In this document: in pieces, positions 11,240-23,255 of the stretch | Position numbering within the stretch: position 1 is the stretch's first letter | How the letters are laid out: each line of letters opens with the position of its first letter | Origin: Emydura subglobosa | Taxonomy: Eukaryota > Chordata > Testudines > Chelidae | Direction of reading: 5' to 3' | NCBI GenBank assembly: GCA_007922225.1 | Contig: ML679968.1 | Coordinates: forward strand, 6,874,075-6,938,074 | DNA: 64,000 nt | Notes under the pieces: model-generated | The model's database searches: none | What the model was told of the DNA's origin: nothing | Seen by the model: the letters and a program-made list of their open reading frames with translations, nothing else | Position numbers and translations under genes: made by a program

Positions 11240-12560
11240 CCCTGTCCATTTTTTAAAAGAAATCCACGTTATTATGTGTCCTATCTGGTCCTATCTGAAG
11301 TATGCTGAAGTTGTTGGGCTGAAGGAAAAGGTACAACTGCATGATCCAGGCGTTGGTGTCTCTCATGCTGTGGACCCACTAGAGGGGTACGGGGTGGGTG
11401 ATCAGTTAGAAGGTGTTCCCCAGTAGGTAGTATCATAGGATGTCCATTGCCCACTTTATGCTGAGAGCATTCTTTTTGATGGTAGAATACTAGGTCCCCT
11501 AGGGAACAACTTGCGACTCAGGTAGAGGATTGGATGCTCTTCCCCGTCAGCCTCCTGTGATAGGACGGCTCCAAGCCCTACTTTCAAGGCATCAGTCTGT
11601 AGGATGAAGGGCCTCGTAAAATCTAGGTGTGCCAGGACCGGTTCCTGAGCTAGCTCCTTCAGGGTCTGGAAGGCCGCCTCGCATTCCTCAGACCACTGAC
11701 CTTTGGGGCTGCGAGTTCTTAATCAGGTCCGACAGGGGGGCCGCTAGCATGATGAAGCCCAGCACGAAGTGGCAGTAATATCTGGCTAGCCTGAGGAACT
11801 GCCGCACTTGTTTCTTTGTTGTCGGGATGGGATAGGTCCAGCACCTTACCTACCAGGGGCTATAGTTTTCCCCCTTCCCATTGTGTACCCTAAGTAGGTT
11901 AACTCTCTCTGTCCGAGGTGGCACTTAGCTGGATTCACTGTGAGTCTAGCCTCCTTAAAGGCCCGTAGCATGTTAGAGAGGTGCTGGAGGTGGTATTTCC
12001 AACTGGCACTGTATATCACAATGTTGTCAACGTATGCTGCTGCATACTAATCATGGGGCTGCAAGATCTGGTTCATCAACTTCTGGAATGTGGCGGTAGC
12101 CCACACAGCATCGTCACGAACTAGAACAGGCCAAACAACATAGGGAAGGCTGTTTTTCCCGCAAGTTTGGCATCAGGGGTATTTGCCAATAACCTTTTGT
12201 CAGGTCTAGGATAGATAGGAACCTGGCCCCACCCAGCTGCTCCAGGAACTCTTCTACCCACGGCATCACATTGGCGTCAAATCGGGAAATGGCTTTGACC
12301 TTCCAAAAGTCGATACAGAATCGGATGGCCCCATCCAGTTTTGGGACCAAGACTATCGGGCTCCGCCATTTGCTCCATGATTCTTCCACCAGTCCCAGAC
12401 CCAGCATTGTCTCCAACTCCTTCTGGATGGCGTCCCACATCTTCCTATGAAGAAGCTGATAAGACGTCTGGGAAAGCCTGTATTAGATGTTGCATCTGTC
12501 CCTGCTGCTTGGGGCTAAGCTCTCGTCCCATTGTGACTGGTCTCAACTTCAATGGTCCCG
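11240..12560 (-). pseudogene. Gypsy-B pol: RT and RNase H remnant
   Basis: The longest open piece (12440-12114) shows LGLVEESWSKWRSPIVLVPK, then CIDFWKVKAISRFDA and SILDLTKGYWQIPL, the standard Gypsy RT blocks with the first catalytic Asp retained in LDL. The second catalytic block reads YVDN at 12023-12034 rather than YVDD. RNase H follows with CEAAFQTLKELAQEPVLAHL, LQTDALKVGLGAVLSQ and LYLSRKLFP (about 11720-11480), and a final WAMDIL...YYLLGNTF. Before RT, a stretch LSPKQQGQMQHLIQAFPDVL marks the RT approach, and part of the next region is missing. Stops and frameshifts throughout. Confidence 0.85.
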
Positions 12561-12659
12561 AGACTAGAGGCCCCAGTTCAGGTTCCAGAGGGTAAGGGGT
12601 GATGAGTAGGCCTGCTCTGGCCTTCCATGGTTTCTAGTACTTTTATATAGTAGATGCGT

Positions 12660-12850
12660 GTCTCCTTTTGGAGCCTGGTTGCAACCACACAGGGACGTCT
12701 CCCCTCCCCAATCCCAGGTCCCAGCTGGGAGCTGGGCTGCAGCCATGCGGGGACTTCTTCCCTCCCCAGTCTCAGCTGGGAGCTGGGCTGCAGCCGCGTG
12801 GGACGTCTCCCCTCCCTGGTCCCAGCCGAGAGGCTGTAACCTCCCCAGTC
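12660..12850. repeat. 51-bp GC-rich tandem repeat in Gypsy-B
   Basis: Units containing GAGCTGGGCTGCAGCC recur at 12722 and 12773, with degraded copies before and after, for three to four copies of about 51 bp. Because 51 is divisible by three, open frames appear in several frames; none resembles a known protein. It lies where gag/protease sequence would be expected. Confidence 0.75.
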
Positions 12851-12859
12851 CCAGCAACT

Positions 12860-13440
12860 GCAGGTTAAGTTAACGTTTTACGTAAACGTTCTATTTTTAA
12901 AATTTAAATTTAATTCATGAAATGATATTTTACATCCCTAGTCTGCATAATCGGTAAGATGTTTTTTCTTACAAAAATAGTCAATAAGTTGTTGAGGATG
13001 GTTTATTATATTATTACTCTATCGTGGATTCATGGTAAAACTGAATGTTTTAGGACTATTGTTTGTGTTTCAGACGGCAGAGTGTAATACTCAATTTTTT
13101 CCACTGGGGGGGAGCCGTATGTTTTTATTTTGCCTAGTGCAGCAGAATACATAAAGCTGGCACTGGATGAGGAGGTGACTCTTCTGGTCGCATCAGTGCC
13201 TCCATCTGCTGAATGAAACGTTCCTGTTGTGTTTGATGGTTGGCCAGCTTTTGTATAATTTTTGTTGCTGGGTGGTGCTCTCTGCAACAGCTGTGTCTGG
13301 TGCTTTTATTGTTGTGTCGCTTGCTGCAGTTGGTTTTCCATCCTTGCTCAGTGTGACTGACAAATGGGAGAAGTGAGGCGTTCTGCCATTGGTCTTCCCC
13401 CAGTTGGCCCTTTCAGCAAGTCCCAGTCGCTCCCCACATT
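12860..13440. other. Undefined interior of Gypsy-B
   Basis: No gag, protease or primer-binding site recognised. The minus-strand frames at 13030-13519 are Thr/Ser-rich and could be leader or decayed gag sequence, but no zinc knuckle or protease motif is seen. Confidence 0.35.
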
Positions 13441-13712
13441 CTCCACCAGTTGTGATGGAGCAGGTAGACTGCAGACAGATGGGTATCCGCCTGGGTCTCA
13501 ATGCACCTGGCCTCTGCAATTTGGGGCTTCAGCAGCTCCAATGTATGTCCTCTCTCCTTGGTGGTCATCCCCGATTGAGCTGAGCTGCTTCTTTTTATAT
13601 TGAGCCTCCAGTTGGAGCATGCCCAGCAGTGGCAAGGAGACATAGCTTCCTCCTTCAACAATGTAGGATTAACTCCTTCTTGTCCAATGTGGGGCAGGTA
13701 TACCCAGTCACA
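13440..13712 (-). repeat. Partial 5' LTR of Gypsy-B
   Basis: Aligns with 10964-11203 of the complete LTR, including the GAGCATGCCCAGCAGTGGC block, a TATA-like ATATAAAAAG (minus strand, 13591-13600) and the ...GGTATACC end. Sequence equivalent to the rest of the LTR is absent or too diverged to place below 13440. Confidence 0.78.
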
Positions 13713-14024
13713 CTGCCATTCCTTAAAACGCAGATCTTGAATAATACACAGCTGTACCCCTTTCCAAAACAGTTTTCAAGTAAGACAAACTCCTATTCCA
13801 CAATACCTCAAAGTATGCACTTTCCTATATAAACTCTAATCCTTCCTAAATGTCAGAGAAAATAGATGGGCCATGTTAATATTGTTTTAAACGATAATAT
13901 GCTAAGGGAAATAATCTCATTTATTTTTATATGAAACATAATTAGACTGAAATTTTGCAAAATTGCTTCAAATAATCTAAGTGTACTGTGGTTTATAATT
14001 CATAATAATGAAATAGGGGAAGGC

Positions 14025-14255
14025 TAGTAGTCTGAGCTAGGTCAAAAGCGCCTGAATATTAATTTTGATTCTGACACCGACATCCCCTGTGGCCTTGGGC
14101 AAGTCACTTCTCCTTTGGGTCTCCATTTCTCCCCTCTGTAAAGTGGATTATAGGAATATACAGGATTGCCAACCTTGCTGAAGTATGATGATGATTAGCT
14201 GGTTAGTATTTATAAACAATATTAAAAATGAAAAGTGCTATATAAATACAATGTT
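14025..14255 (+). repeat. tRNA-derived SINE
   Basis: Contains CTGTGGCCTTGGGCAAGTCAC, a CTGTAAAGTGGATTATAG block and the end AAAAGTGCTATATAAATAC, the standard order of this SINE family. The tRNA-related head is strongly mutated. Confidence 0.85.
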
Positions 14256-16787
14256 TTATTACAGGACATACACACCTCCACTATTTTTTAATTAAAATTT
14301 CCATAAAAGAAATGTAATTTAAAAAGGCATTGATTTTGATTTTAAGGATGACTGAATTTTGCTGCATCCTTGACTTTCCAGATTGCTGCTAACACAAATT
14401 ATTAATTGGCATGAACCTACAACATGCAGAGAAAACCTAATTTGTATATGTAGGTACACAAATAAAACTCTCTCTTCATTCCTTCTAGCCTTTTAGCTCC
14501 CAGAAAAAAAAAACCTAAATAAATGTACAGAAATATGAATAAAAACTTATTTACTAACTACAGAGATGTTTCATCTTCCCTTGCACATCTCTCCCTTCTT
14601 TCCTCCCCCCCATTTTCATCATCATCACTAACACTATGTACTTTATAATCTAATCATCCACTCAAAAAGTAAAGACCCACCCTCTATCTCTGTTACATTT
14701 ATGGCATACACACACACAACTAGAAAAAACTTTTATACTCTTCCTGGGAGGTTGCAACTATATTGCAACCAAAAATCTAACACAAGAGAGGGACAGAAAA
14801 AAAAGCACAACACAACACTCTCCTACTATAAGGCAGAACGGCACAACTCAACTCACCTTGCTCCAGACTGGCTCTTTCGCAGACTCATTGCTAAGGACCC
14901 AGACTTCACGCTTCCCTAAGGAGCCCCCTATTCTGCAAACAGGATCAGGAAACCCCTTACAATATAAAATGACAACTTGTAATTTTAACATCGTTTTCAA
15001 CACAGAACCGTCTCCAAGAAGTTACAGTCTAAAGCCCTGCTCCTACACCAAGTGTCACCTGGGCTAACTGTTGTACTTGTGTGGAGCCCCACTGAAGTTA
15101 CAATTCATGTGAATGGATCCAACTCCAGGACTGGGGCTCAAGTCCAGACATGACACAATAAGTGGGGGCCAAATATGGACAAAAGAAGTGAAACTGGGAG
15201 AGAACACGGCTCCTCAGAAAGGCATGGATTATGTGATTCACCATCACCAAGCTACAGTTGTCCAATGATATTTACAGGATCAGTAGCAATCAGTGGCTGA
15301 TTTGTACTACAATTTAACTCTTCACTCTAATCAGGTCACAGGATTATACAAAGAACTTCACATTGCCTCTATCGTTGAATGAATCACACCACCTTCTATT
15401 GCTATCTTACAAAGAGGGCTGTATGATATAAGAATGCAAAAACGATTTTGTAACATAATATGAACAAGAATAAGACTCAATGGTGCCAGATCTGCACAGA
15501 TGTATAAGGGCATGGGCTGGAATGGGAAGTACACCATCTCATCAATGAGCACAGTGACTTCCCTTGATAGTGCCCTTGAAGAGGGGATGGTTGTAATAGG
15601 GAATATATCGTGTACTGTGTGGCAGAGTATGTACTCCTGAAAGGGAATTCTGGTGCAGATCGCTAGAATTCCTCCAAGAGTCTAACTGCAGTTCAGCTTT
15701 TATGCGCCTCTTCCAGCACAGGAAAATTGCAGGTGTGGAGTTCTGATATGATTGCTTTTCATTATTTCTGTATCAAATGTGCTAATTTTGTTTTCTGCAA
15801 AAAAACCAGGAACTAAGAGTCAGTCTGCATCCTTTCATTCTTATGCATCATCACCAGTCATAAAGATTCTCTCCGTCAAATTACGCCCTCAGCATACACC
15901 TGCGCAACAGTACTGCCAACACCAAGTTTGCATAGGTGCAGCTGACTGGAATTTAGTAATCAACTCTATTGATGAACCAGGAGGATTAGCATCCAGCTCA
16001 CTTCTCTTGGTTGTGCTGGTTCTATATGGCTAATAGTCATAAAAAAGCAATGAAAAGTCACTTGTCACTAAATTCATCAATACTGGCCCTGAATAGGCAC
16101 AGGGAACATGTCTGACAAGAGAGAATATGCCATCGATACAATCACTTTTCAGAGAACAAAGCATATTAAAGGCCATAATCTGACCCTTACATTTATCATA
16201 ATTAAGCAGCCTTTAAACATGACATGAAATAATAGTTCATTTAAATGTTTAAACACCCAATTCTAACATTTCAAAATAAAATCTATAATAAAGCAAAGCA
16301 TCCGACTCATTTTTTAAAATAACTCCTAACATCTTTGAACAATTAAAAATAATTCATACTATTCTATCAGTTATGGGAGCGAAAAAATTTCAAAACTAGT
16401 TTAAACAACTAGGAAAAAGATGCACCTTCACGTCACTTTCCCAAGCCCTAAGGTTCCACAAAGTCCAGTCGCATCTGTAGCTTCTACAATGAGCAACCAC
16501 ATCTTGTTGTTAAGTCCTGACCACATCCTTTTAACCTTCTCTAAAATTTGTCCTCTAGGTAGCCCAACTGAAGTAGTGGTTTGCCAATCAAAAGAGCAGG
16601 CAATAAGAATTCCAACATAAACAATCTGGAATCAAGTCCCCAATTGCTATTTTCCCTTCAACATTCCAAGTTCTTTAGTTGCAAGGGTCAAAAGCAACTA
16701 TACAGCAAGGCACAAGCAAAACTTAAACACTTGTAAATAGTTAAATGTAACTAATAAGGAAGTTATGTCTAACTGTAGACGAGTTTA
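14256..16787. other. No gene recognised
   Basis: Unique, mostly AT-rich DNA. A short segment near 15060-15145 looks like a relic of the CCCACTGAAGTCAATGG palindromic family, and 15820-15960 may hold an old DNA-transposon fragment; neither has definable ends. The short open frames lack domains and splice context. Confidence 0.45.
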
Positions 16788-17673
16788 TGTGTGCACAGAG
16801 GGGCGGTGGCCCTCCTTCAGGGTCAATCTGAGAAGGAGGCCACACCTCCTGGCCGTTGCACCCTGAGTGAACAGCCTATCTCAGAAGGGAGATTAGCAGT
16901 CCTTGGGATTCCACGGTTGAATATGACCGTTCCAAGTTTGCAGGCCCCAGCCCATAGGTGGGATGGGACCAGCAGCAGTCTATTGCTCGGACCCTCAGGC
17001 AGGGTGGGACAAGTGAAGCAGTCTATAGCTCCTGGCCCTCAGGCAGGACAGGGCAAGTGCAGCAGTCTATTGCTCAGGCCCTCAGGCAGGACAGGGCAAG
17101 TGTAGCAGTCTATAACCCCTGGCTCTCAGGCAGGGCGGGTGAGCATGAATCCAGGCCTCCTGGCCCAATGGGGTGTCTGCTGCGTCAGGGGTGGCATGGC
17201 AGGGAGTGGTAGGGGGATGCAGGCCTGCCCGACTCCACCGCGTCCCAGCCCACGGCCCTAACAGTGGTGGAGCATTTCAGTACTGGGTTAGCAGGGCTCC
17301 GGCCAAAATGCATCAACCCGTGTTCCAACATGAGCACAACTGGAACATGGTTGGCTATCTCTGGACTTCTTCCTACCCACCCCAAGGCGTACCGGAGTCC
17401 CAAGGTCATCCTCCACCTCCTCACAGTACAAAGTCAGTGGTAAATCCAGCAGTTCCTCAGCATTGGGCATCTCCAGCGACTCTACTTCAGGGTCGTCATT
17501 GGAATAGCAGGAGGCACTGGCAGGCTCAGGGGTTGGCAGAAGACATCGGTCTCCCTCGTTATCTCCTCTTCAACTAAGGTACAGCGTCTGCCTCTTATAT
17601 TTCTGGTTTCTATCCCGCCCCTCTGCTTCCGGTCTGGTGGGGGTGGACTTCCTGGTCACACCTCTTGGCTACA
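16788..17673 (-). repeat. Solo LTR, Gypsy-like, about 0.89 kb
   Basis: A GC-rich block in AT-rich surroundings. Read on the minus strand it starts TGTAGCCAAGAGG at 17673, has a TATA-like AAATATAAGAG about 70 bp in, and ends near 16788-16790. No internal retroelement sequence flanks it, so it is probably a recombined solo LTR. The hexamer GTTTAT occurs on both sides (16783-16788 and 17679-17684) but with a 5-bp offset on one side, so the target duplication is doubtful. A minus-strand open frame at 17288-17470 (acidic, then LGVGRKKS) is LTR-encoded noise or a leader relic. Confidence 0.58.
16963..17140 (-). repeat. 43-bp tandem repeat in solo LTR
   Basis: The motif GCAGTCTAT recurs with its C-A-G-T start at 16976, 17019, 17063 and 17106, giving spacings of 43, 44 and 43 bp over about four copies. 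The unit also holds CCCTCAGGCAGG. Repeats of this kind in U3 often act as enhancer units in LTR promoters; function here is not shown. Confidence 0.85.
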
Positions 17674-17679
17674 CTAATG

Positions 17680-20600
17680 TTTATATCTATTATAAATTGT
17701 ACAAAAATGATAGATCTCTTTATCAAAGCCATCCATAGCACGATCTGTTTCCATTACTAAAGGTCAACTTTCATATTTGACTGCACTGGCTGGAGTCAGA
17801 TTTACCGTATACATATACAAACTGATTTAAAAAAAAAAACTTCCATCAAGAATAATATTTTAGAAAGCTTTTGTGATGGACTGAATACCAGACATTGAGA
17901 AATCATGTTGGATTAGATAGCAAGTATGATTTCTTGATGGATGCTATCAACTGATATTTCTGTTAAATTGGAATTAAGAACAAAATTTCACTGCAGCTTT
18001 AAAGTCATGACTGATTAGTAATCTACTGTCTACCACCTTAGATAAACACAGAAGAGACAGTCATCAACATACAATTCCCACAGATTTTGTAAATTCCAGT
18101 GTGAAATTTACATGGCATCATGGTATCAGTACAACATTCAAAGAGTTAACTAACAAATATTCTATATGGCTCATAAACAAAAATATCCAGATTCTGTTTT
18201 TGGGTTTTGCTTTTTTAAAATTAATATTTTAGGCCCTATTAGTTTAGGTTTAGACCACACAAAATAAAACAGTAATAGCTACATGAACTATTGGTCATAT
18301 TAGTTCAGTTCAAGTGTAGAGCAGTTTCATTTATCAAAGATAATTTAAAACCAATGGAAACAGATCAAGTGGTGTAGGTGATTTGATTAGCTTTATGCTG
18401 ACCTTCATGTATAGACCTAATTTAGAACTGAGTGGAACACTACTGACTTGTAAGTGGCTCAGCATCTGCCTTTCACAGGGAGGCCCACATACAAAAGAGA
18501 GATCTTTGATCCTTGCCAAGATTTAGCTAAATCCCCCAATCTTTAGAAACTTATTTCAAACTTTTGGTAACTTCTTCAAGAAAAACAAAAATTATGTGAT
18601 TTTTATGGCATAGAGAAGCCACTTTAGAAATATAACCCACTGATTACTCTCTCTCAATCGATTTTAAAGTATCATTGAAATTACCTAAGCAAGCCTGAGA
18701 TCGACTTTAATAGTCAGTTACAGCAACTGGGACAAAACCACAACAGAAATCCTGTACTTAGACCCTGTAAGCAAATAGTACATCAACCCTGGAAGCCGAA
18801 GAGCATAGCAGTATTAGGAATTCTGCTCTTAATCATTTCAGAGGAAAGAGCATTCAACTTTTGTACTGTCCCAAACAAAGCAGAATACACTTCCCTCCCC
18901 TACAAAGTCCTAGAGGCTCAAAATCTAAATACAAACAAAAACTTGCTTGACTTCAGCAGAACACTACGGCCAGATATCAGCCACACTAGCCACAATATAT
19001 TGAAGTAAGCATCCTCACCAAAAAAACAAAAAATGCTCAAGGTACTAGCATTGTCTGTACTAAACACAACTTAACACACCAATGTATGAGTCACTGGGAA
19101 GAACAGATCCAGAAAGGAAGCAAGTCTTCTACAAATCCCTCAACAAAGCTACTTCATCACAGTGTAATGTAAAAAGGCAAGGCAAACTCTTACTAAATAT
19201 AGTATCGGTGACCATCAATTGAAAGTAGAAACTGGGAGACATATAGCACAGCACAACCTTGGAAGAATGACTTCAAACCTAATGAAGGAATTGAGAGACT
19301 GAAGCAGACCTTTTCTATTCCCAGATCCAAAGTATGAAGGAGTACAAAAAAAAGATACAATACATCCACAAATTATCAGAAATGATAAAAGATTTAATAT
19401 AAAAAAGTAACAAAGGAAAACATGCATAGCTTTTGGAGGAAAAGGGGTTGGCAGAAATATCATCACACCTATCACAAAATCAGGAGTCACAACAGCTGAA
19501 GACAGGAAGTAAAACACTGTGAAGCTGGGGATAGCACTTAATCTACCTCTGATAGATACCCAAAGTGTCTCTCCTTTTTATACTTTGGCAGCACTTGCCA
19601 AGAGAATATTAATGCATTAAAACACTGATTTGAATTGAATGTGCTTTTCCCCATCTCTGCTTCCCATCCTTTTAACTGCAGCTCAATCAGACCCTTCTCT
19701 CTTCCCCTTCCTCTCAATGTCACTGACCTAATTGCTGCTACTGATCCTCTTTTTCCATCCCTCAGAGAACAATCGGCACATCACTGCCAGCACAGATAGC
19801 TCTGACTTCCCTTGAATTTGCTACTTCGACCTTGAGCCAATCCTAGCCTTATTTTATTTAAAAAACAAATATTTTTGTATTTTTCTCCATTATTCTTTTT
19901 TCTTTTTAATTATTTAAATGTATATACGCATGCACAGGGACTCCACTTATTTCTGCTTAGGGAGCTCCCTTTGTAGATTTGGGGCTTATAACAGTATATC
20001 TGTAGACAGTTTTAAAATGTATATTATGCAGTTAAGACTACAATAGATCCTTAAAAAATAATTGGGCCTATCATTAAATAGGTAATTAGCAAAGGCATAC
20101 TGATATCCAGAGTAAAAATTAAAAGTAACTATGTACATGTGCAGAAGTACTAATAGCCAGTTTAAAATTTAGATTTTTTTTTCCTACTTCACCACCATTT
20201 GTAGACTAATCAGATCCAAATTCTGGGTTTTAAATAAAAACTACTTTTAGTTTTCTGACCTTAAAAATGAATGGTGAGGGAATAGAAAAAAATGGAAGAG
20301 GAATAATAAAATTATGGTATGTTTTTGTATAACTGAGAAACGTCCAAAGCAATATTTTAGGAAAATGAGGCTGAGGAAGGGCTTCACAGAATAGGACCTT
20401 GGATACCAAGTAAAGCCTAGAAAACCATTACCATGGCTGAATTTTAAACTCAGAAAAGAAAGGACTTCCAAAAAAAACGTGATGCAACTTTCAGTGTCAA
20501 CCAAAGTTACTAAGCTAAAACTTAAATTAAAGCTTTCTGGTTTTGTTTTCCTTGTTTTTCAATAACCCCTTAAAAATTAGAAGTAATTTACCTTTGATGT

Positions 20601-20990
20601 TGACAAATTTGTTGAAGGAACTAAATAAGTCTAAAATGGCTGGAGATCTTTGATTTTTCTATTCTTGGAACAAAATGGTGCAAGTGAAACCACCACTGTC
20701 TCTGCTTTGAGTTATCCAAAATTGCAGTGATCATTCAGAAGAGAGAGCTCCACCCCCTTTCTTCGCCAGTGAAAGGGTTAATGTTACATGATGTTTAGTC
20801 TTAAATTGGACTTTTCCTGTAAGTTATAATATCAAAGCAAGTTCATGTCAATTCTCTTTTAGAAGAAGTCCCATAACTTGAAGCACAAATACACAGGACA
20901 AATAAGGGTTCTTACCAGTTTCATTAAATTTCATTTTTCTATATATAGAGGAGATCCTAATGTTAAAAGCATTTACAATTGCATAAGATT
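17680..20990. other. No gene recognised
   Basis: Over 3 kb of AT-rich DNA with no recognisable transposon, coding exon or RNA gene. Open frames at 18334-20504 are short, hydrophobic and unsupported. Confidence 0.5.
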
Positions 20991-20992
20991 AA

Positions 20993-21660
20993 TGGAATCA
21001 TAGATTTCAAGGCCAGAAGGGGAAACACTGTGATCAACTCTGGCCTCCATGGACCATAAGACTTTTCTTAATTAATTTCAAGTCCAATTGCCAAGGTTGA
21101 ACTAGAGAATTTATTTTAGAAAATCATCCACTCTTGATAGAAAATCCACAAATCTTAGTTAAGTTGCTTCAATGGTTAATTACCCTCGTTGTTAAACATT
21201 TGCACCCTATTTCCAGTCTATATTTGTCTAGCTCCATCTTCTAGCCATTGGATCTTATTATAACTTTATCAGCTAGATTGAAGAGTCCTCTATTGTCAAA
21301 TTTCTGTTCCGCATATGTGTACTTATCGACTATGATCAATTCACCCCTTAAACTTCTCTTTGATATGCTAAATAGATCAAACTCCTTGAGTCTCTCACCA
21401 TAAGGCACATTTTTCAATCCTTTAACCATTCTTGTGGATCTTCACCGAACCCTGTCCAATTTTTAATACTCTTCTTGAAGTGTGAACAAGAAAACTGGAC
21501 ACAGTATTTCAGTAGTGGTCACACCAATGCCAAATACAAAGGTAATATTAAGAGTCCTACTCCTCCTTAATATTCCCCTAGTCTATACATCCAAAGATTG
21601 TATTAGCCCTTTTAGCCACAGCGTTGCACTGTGAGCTCATGTTCAGCCAGTTAAGAGGAG
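20993..21660 (-). mobile_element. CR1 LINE 3' fragment
   Basis: Minus-strand translation of 21429-21241 gives MVKGLKNVPYGERLKEFDLF then ISKRSLRGELIIVDKYT, the CR1 ORF2 C-terminal block. The low-coordinate end (AATCATAGATTTCAAGGCC on the plus strand) is the reverse complement of the CR1 3' tail, and the far end holds GCCCTTTTAGCCACAGCG. Stops and small deletions show it is inactive. Confidence 0.85.
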
Positions 21661-21867
21661 AGTATACATTCTAATTAGAATGTTGACTTCCTTAGTGAAA
21701 CTAACTCCTGCGTCTCCAGGCGTTGCCAGGTCTTTGTTGGATTTTGACTGAGTATGAAACAATTTGATGCAGAACTTTCCTCCAGAAAATGAAAGCTAGT
21801 CACTCAGCTAATCCATTTCTCAATTCGACTCTCCTCAGGACATATCGTGGCAAATAAAAACCAAAGA

Positions 21868-21990
21868 AGGGATTTTCAAAAGAACTCATCACTGGACTAA
21901 CTCTGTTCCCACTTAAGTAAACGGGAGTCTTACTAGAGACTTCAAGAAGACCAAAATCAGCCAATGTTAAGCATGTCTGAAAATCCTATC
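21868..21990. repeat. Palindromic interspersed repeat relic
   Basis: GGGATTTTCAAAAG at one end and CTGAAAATCC at the other flank a core with CTCTGTTCCCACTTAAGTAAACGGG, the pattern of small foldback repeats common in reptile and bird DNA. Arms are too mutated to give exact ends. Confidence 0.5.
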
Positions 21991-22582
21991 ATAAAGTTAC
22001 ATGGAGAAAGGGGAGGGAGGTATTTTACTTTGATGCCATTTCTACACTAGCCTTCTTACCCCCTCCTAAAAATTCTCACTACTACTATCACCAATGCAGG
22101 AGCTCTAATGCAGATGAGGTGCCAGCTTTTTAATAGTCACCATGTCATAAAAACCTGCTCAAATCTGGGTTAGATGATAAAGAAGTTAAAACATTGGTGG
22201 GCTAGTCTGCATTAGTCCTACCACCATTGCAACCACTGGCGAATCACACACATGGTAGCAACAGTGACATGTGGGCTGATGCAGGCAGTGAGATTGTCTC
22301 AGAAACAGCAAAATAATGTTGTAAGCATATAGCATGTAGTTTATATTTTCTATATGGCATGCACGCAGCATTTCTTAAAGGTAGGCACAAAGGTAGGTTG
22401 ACAAAGGTAGGCACAAATAACTATGTAGGTTGATACAGATGCATAATTAAAATATGGTCATTCATTATCTGAGGGTTAGAAAATAGATTGTTAATTCATA
22501 ACATTTTCTACTACAAATATTTGTGCATAAAAGCCAATGTATTATTTCATTAGCCGGCCAATTCCAATGTATTAAGTCAGTG

Positions 22583-22621
22583 AATGAGTGAGTGAGTGAG
22601 TTAGTGGGGGGGGGGGGGGGG
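22583..22621 (+). repeat. (GAGT)n followed by poly-G
   Basis: Four to five GAGT/GTGA units run into about 16 consecutive G residues (22606-22621). Poly-G of this length is rare and prone to sequencing and assembly error. Confidence 0.9.
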
Positions 22622-22672
22622 AATGTGTGCACATGTGTACACTCAGGCTTTTTCTCACTAACATTTATAACG

Positions 22673-22827
22673 AGAGTTCTGTAGCACTTTAAAGACTAGC
22701 AAATTTAATTTCAGCAGGCATAAGCTTTCGTGGGCTTCAGATGCATCTGAGGAAGTGGGCTGAAGCCCACGAAAACTTACGCCTGCAGAAATTAAATTTG
22801 TTAGTCTTTAAAGTGCTACAGAACTCT
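22673..22827. repeat. Near-perfect foldback repeat, 67-bp arms
   Basis: Arms 22673-22739 and 22761-22827 are reverse complements with only about four or five mismatches, separated by a 21-bp loop. Each begins AGAGTTCTGTAGCACTTTAA and contains GCAGGCATAAGCTTTCGTGG. The sequence belongs to a very common reptile interspersed family, here in head-to-head form, and the flank at 22828-22870 (TCAGACTAACATGGCTACCC) is the usual family end. Confidence 0.88.
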
Positions 22828-22879
22828 TGTTGTTTTTGCTGTATTCAGACTAACATGGCTACCCCTCTGGAACACTACT

Positions 22880-23114
22880 ATCATTGATGTCGCTCAAGGG
22901 TGTGAATAAGCCACCCCTGAGTGACATAAGTTACACTGACCTAAGCACCGGTGTGGACAGTGCGATGTCGGTGGGAGAGCTTCTCATAGCTGCTGCTGCT
23001 CGGTGAGGGTGGATTAATTAAATTGACAGGAGAGCTCTCTCCATCAGCTTAGAGGGGCTCCACTAGACAGCTTGCAGTTGCGCCTCTTGTAAGCTCTCTA
23101 GTGTAGCCATAGCC
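22880..23114. mobile_element. MITE fragment ending in TAGTGTAGCCATAGCC
   Basis: Internal sequence GTGACATAAGTTACACTGACC, GTGGACAGTGC and GGGAGAGCTTCTC, and the terminal CTCTAGTGTAGCCATAGCC followed by TTA, match a widespread turtle DNA-transposon family. The opposite terminal repeat is missing or merged into the preceding foldback element. Confidence 0.7.
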
Positions 23115-23255
23115 TTAGTAACCAGTATGGTTAACCTGCTCAGGAGGTTCTTAATGCATATCTTGCAGGAAGATTTGTTTTCTTTTAGTGCTAACCCACA
23201 ATTTCCTAAAAGGAGCTTAACACTTTAGTACCACGCTACAAGAGTAGAAAATTAC

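Larger units (their letters stand above)
10465..13712 (-). mobile_element. Gypsy-B: internally deleted Ty3/Gypsy element
   Basis: On the minus strand the order is partial 5' LTR (13712-13440), about 0.6 kb of undefined DNA, a GC-rich 51-bp tandem repeat, RT, RNase H, polypurine tract and complete 3' LTR. Integrase and most of gag/protease are missing: RNase H runs into the polypurine tract within about 100 bp, indicating a deletion. Five bases outside each end (CCACC and CTGCC) do not match, so no target duplication is visible. The two LTRs have diverged and the upper one is truncated, so the element is old. Confidence 0.78.

Noticed and set aside
16963..17140. Regularly spaced repeats resembling a CRISPR array
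   Set aside because: Contiguous tandem units of about 43 bp with no unique spacers, within an LTR of a vertebrate genome; not CRISPR.
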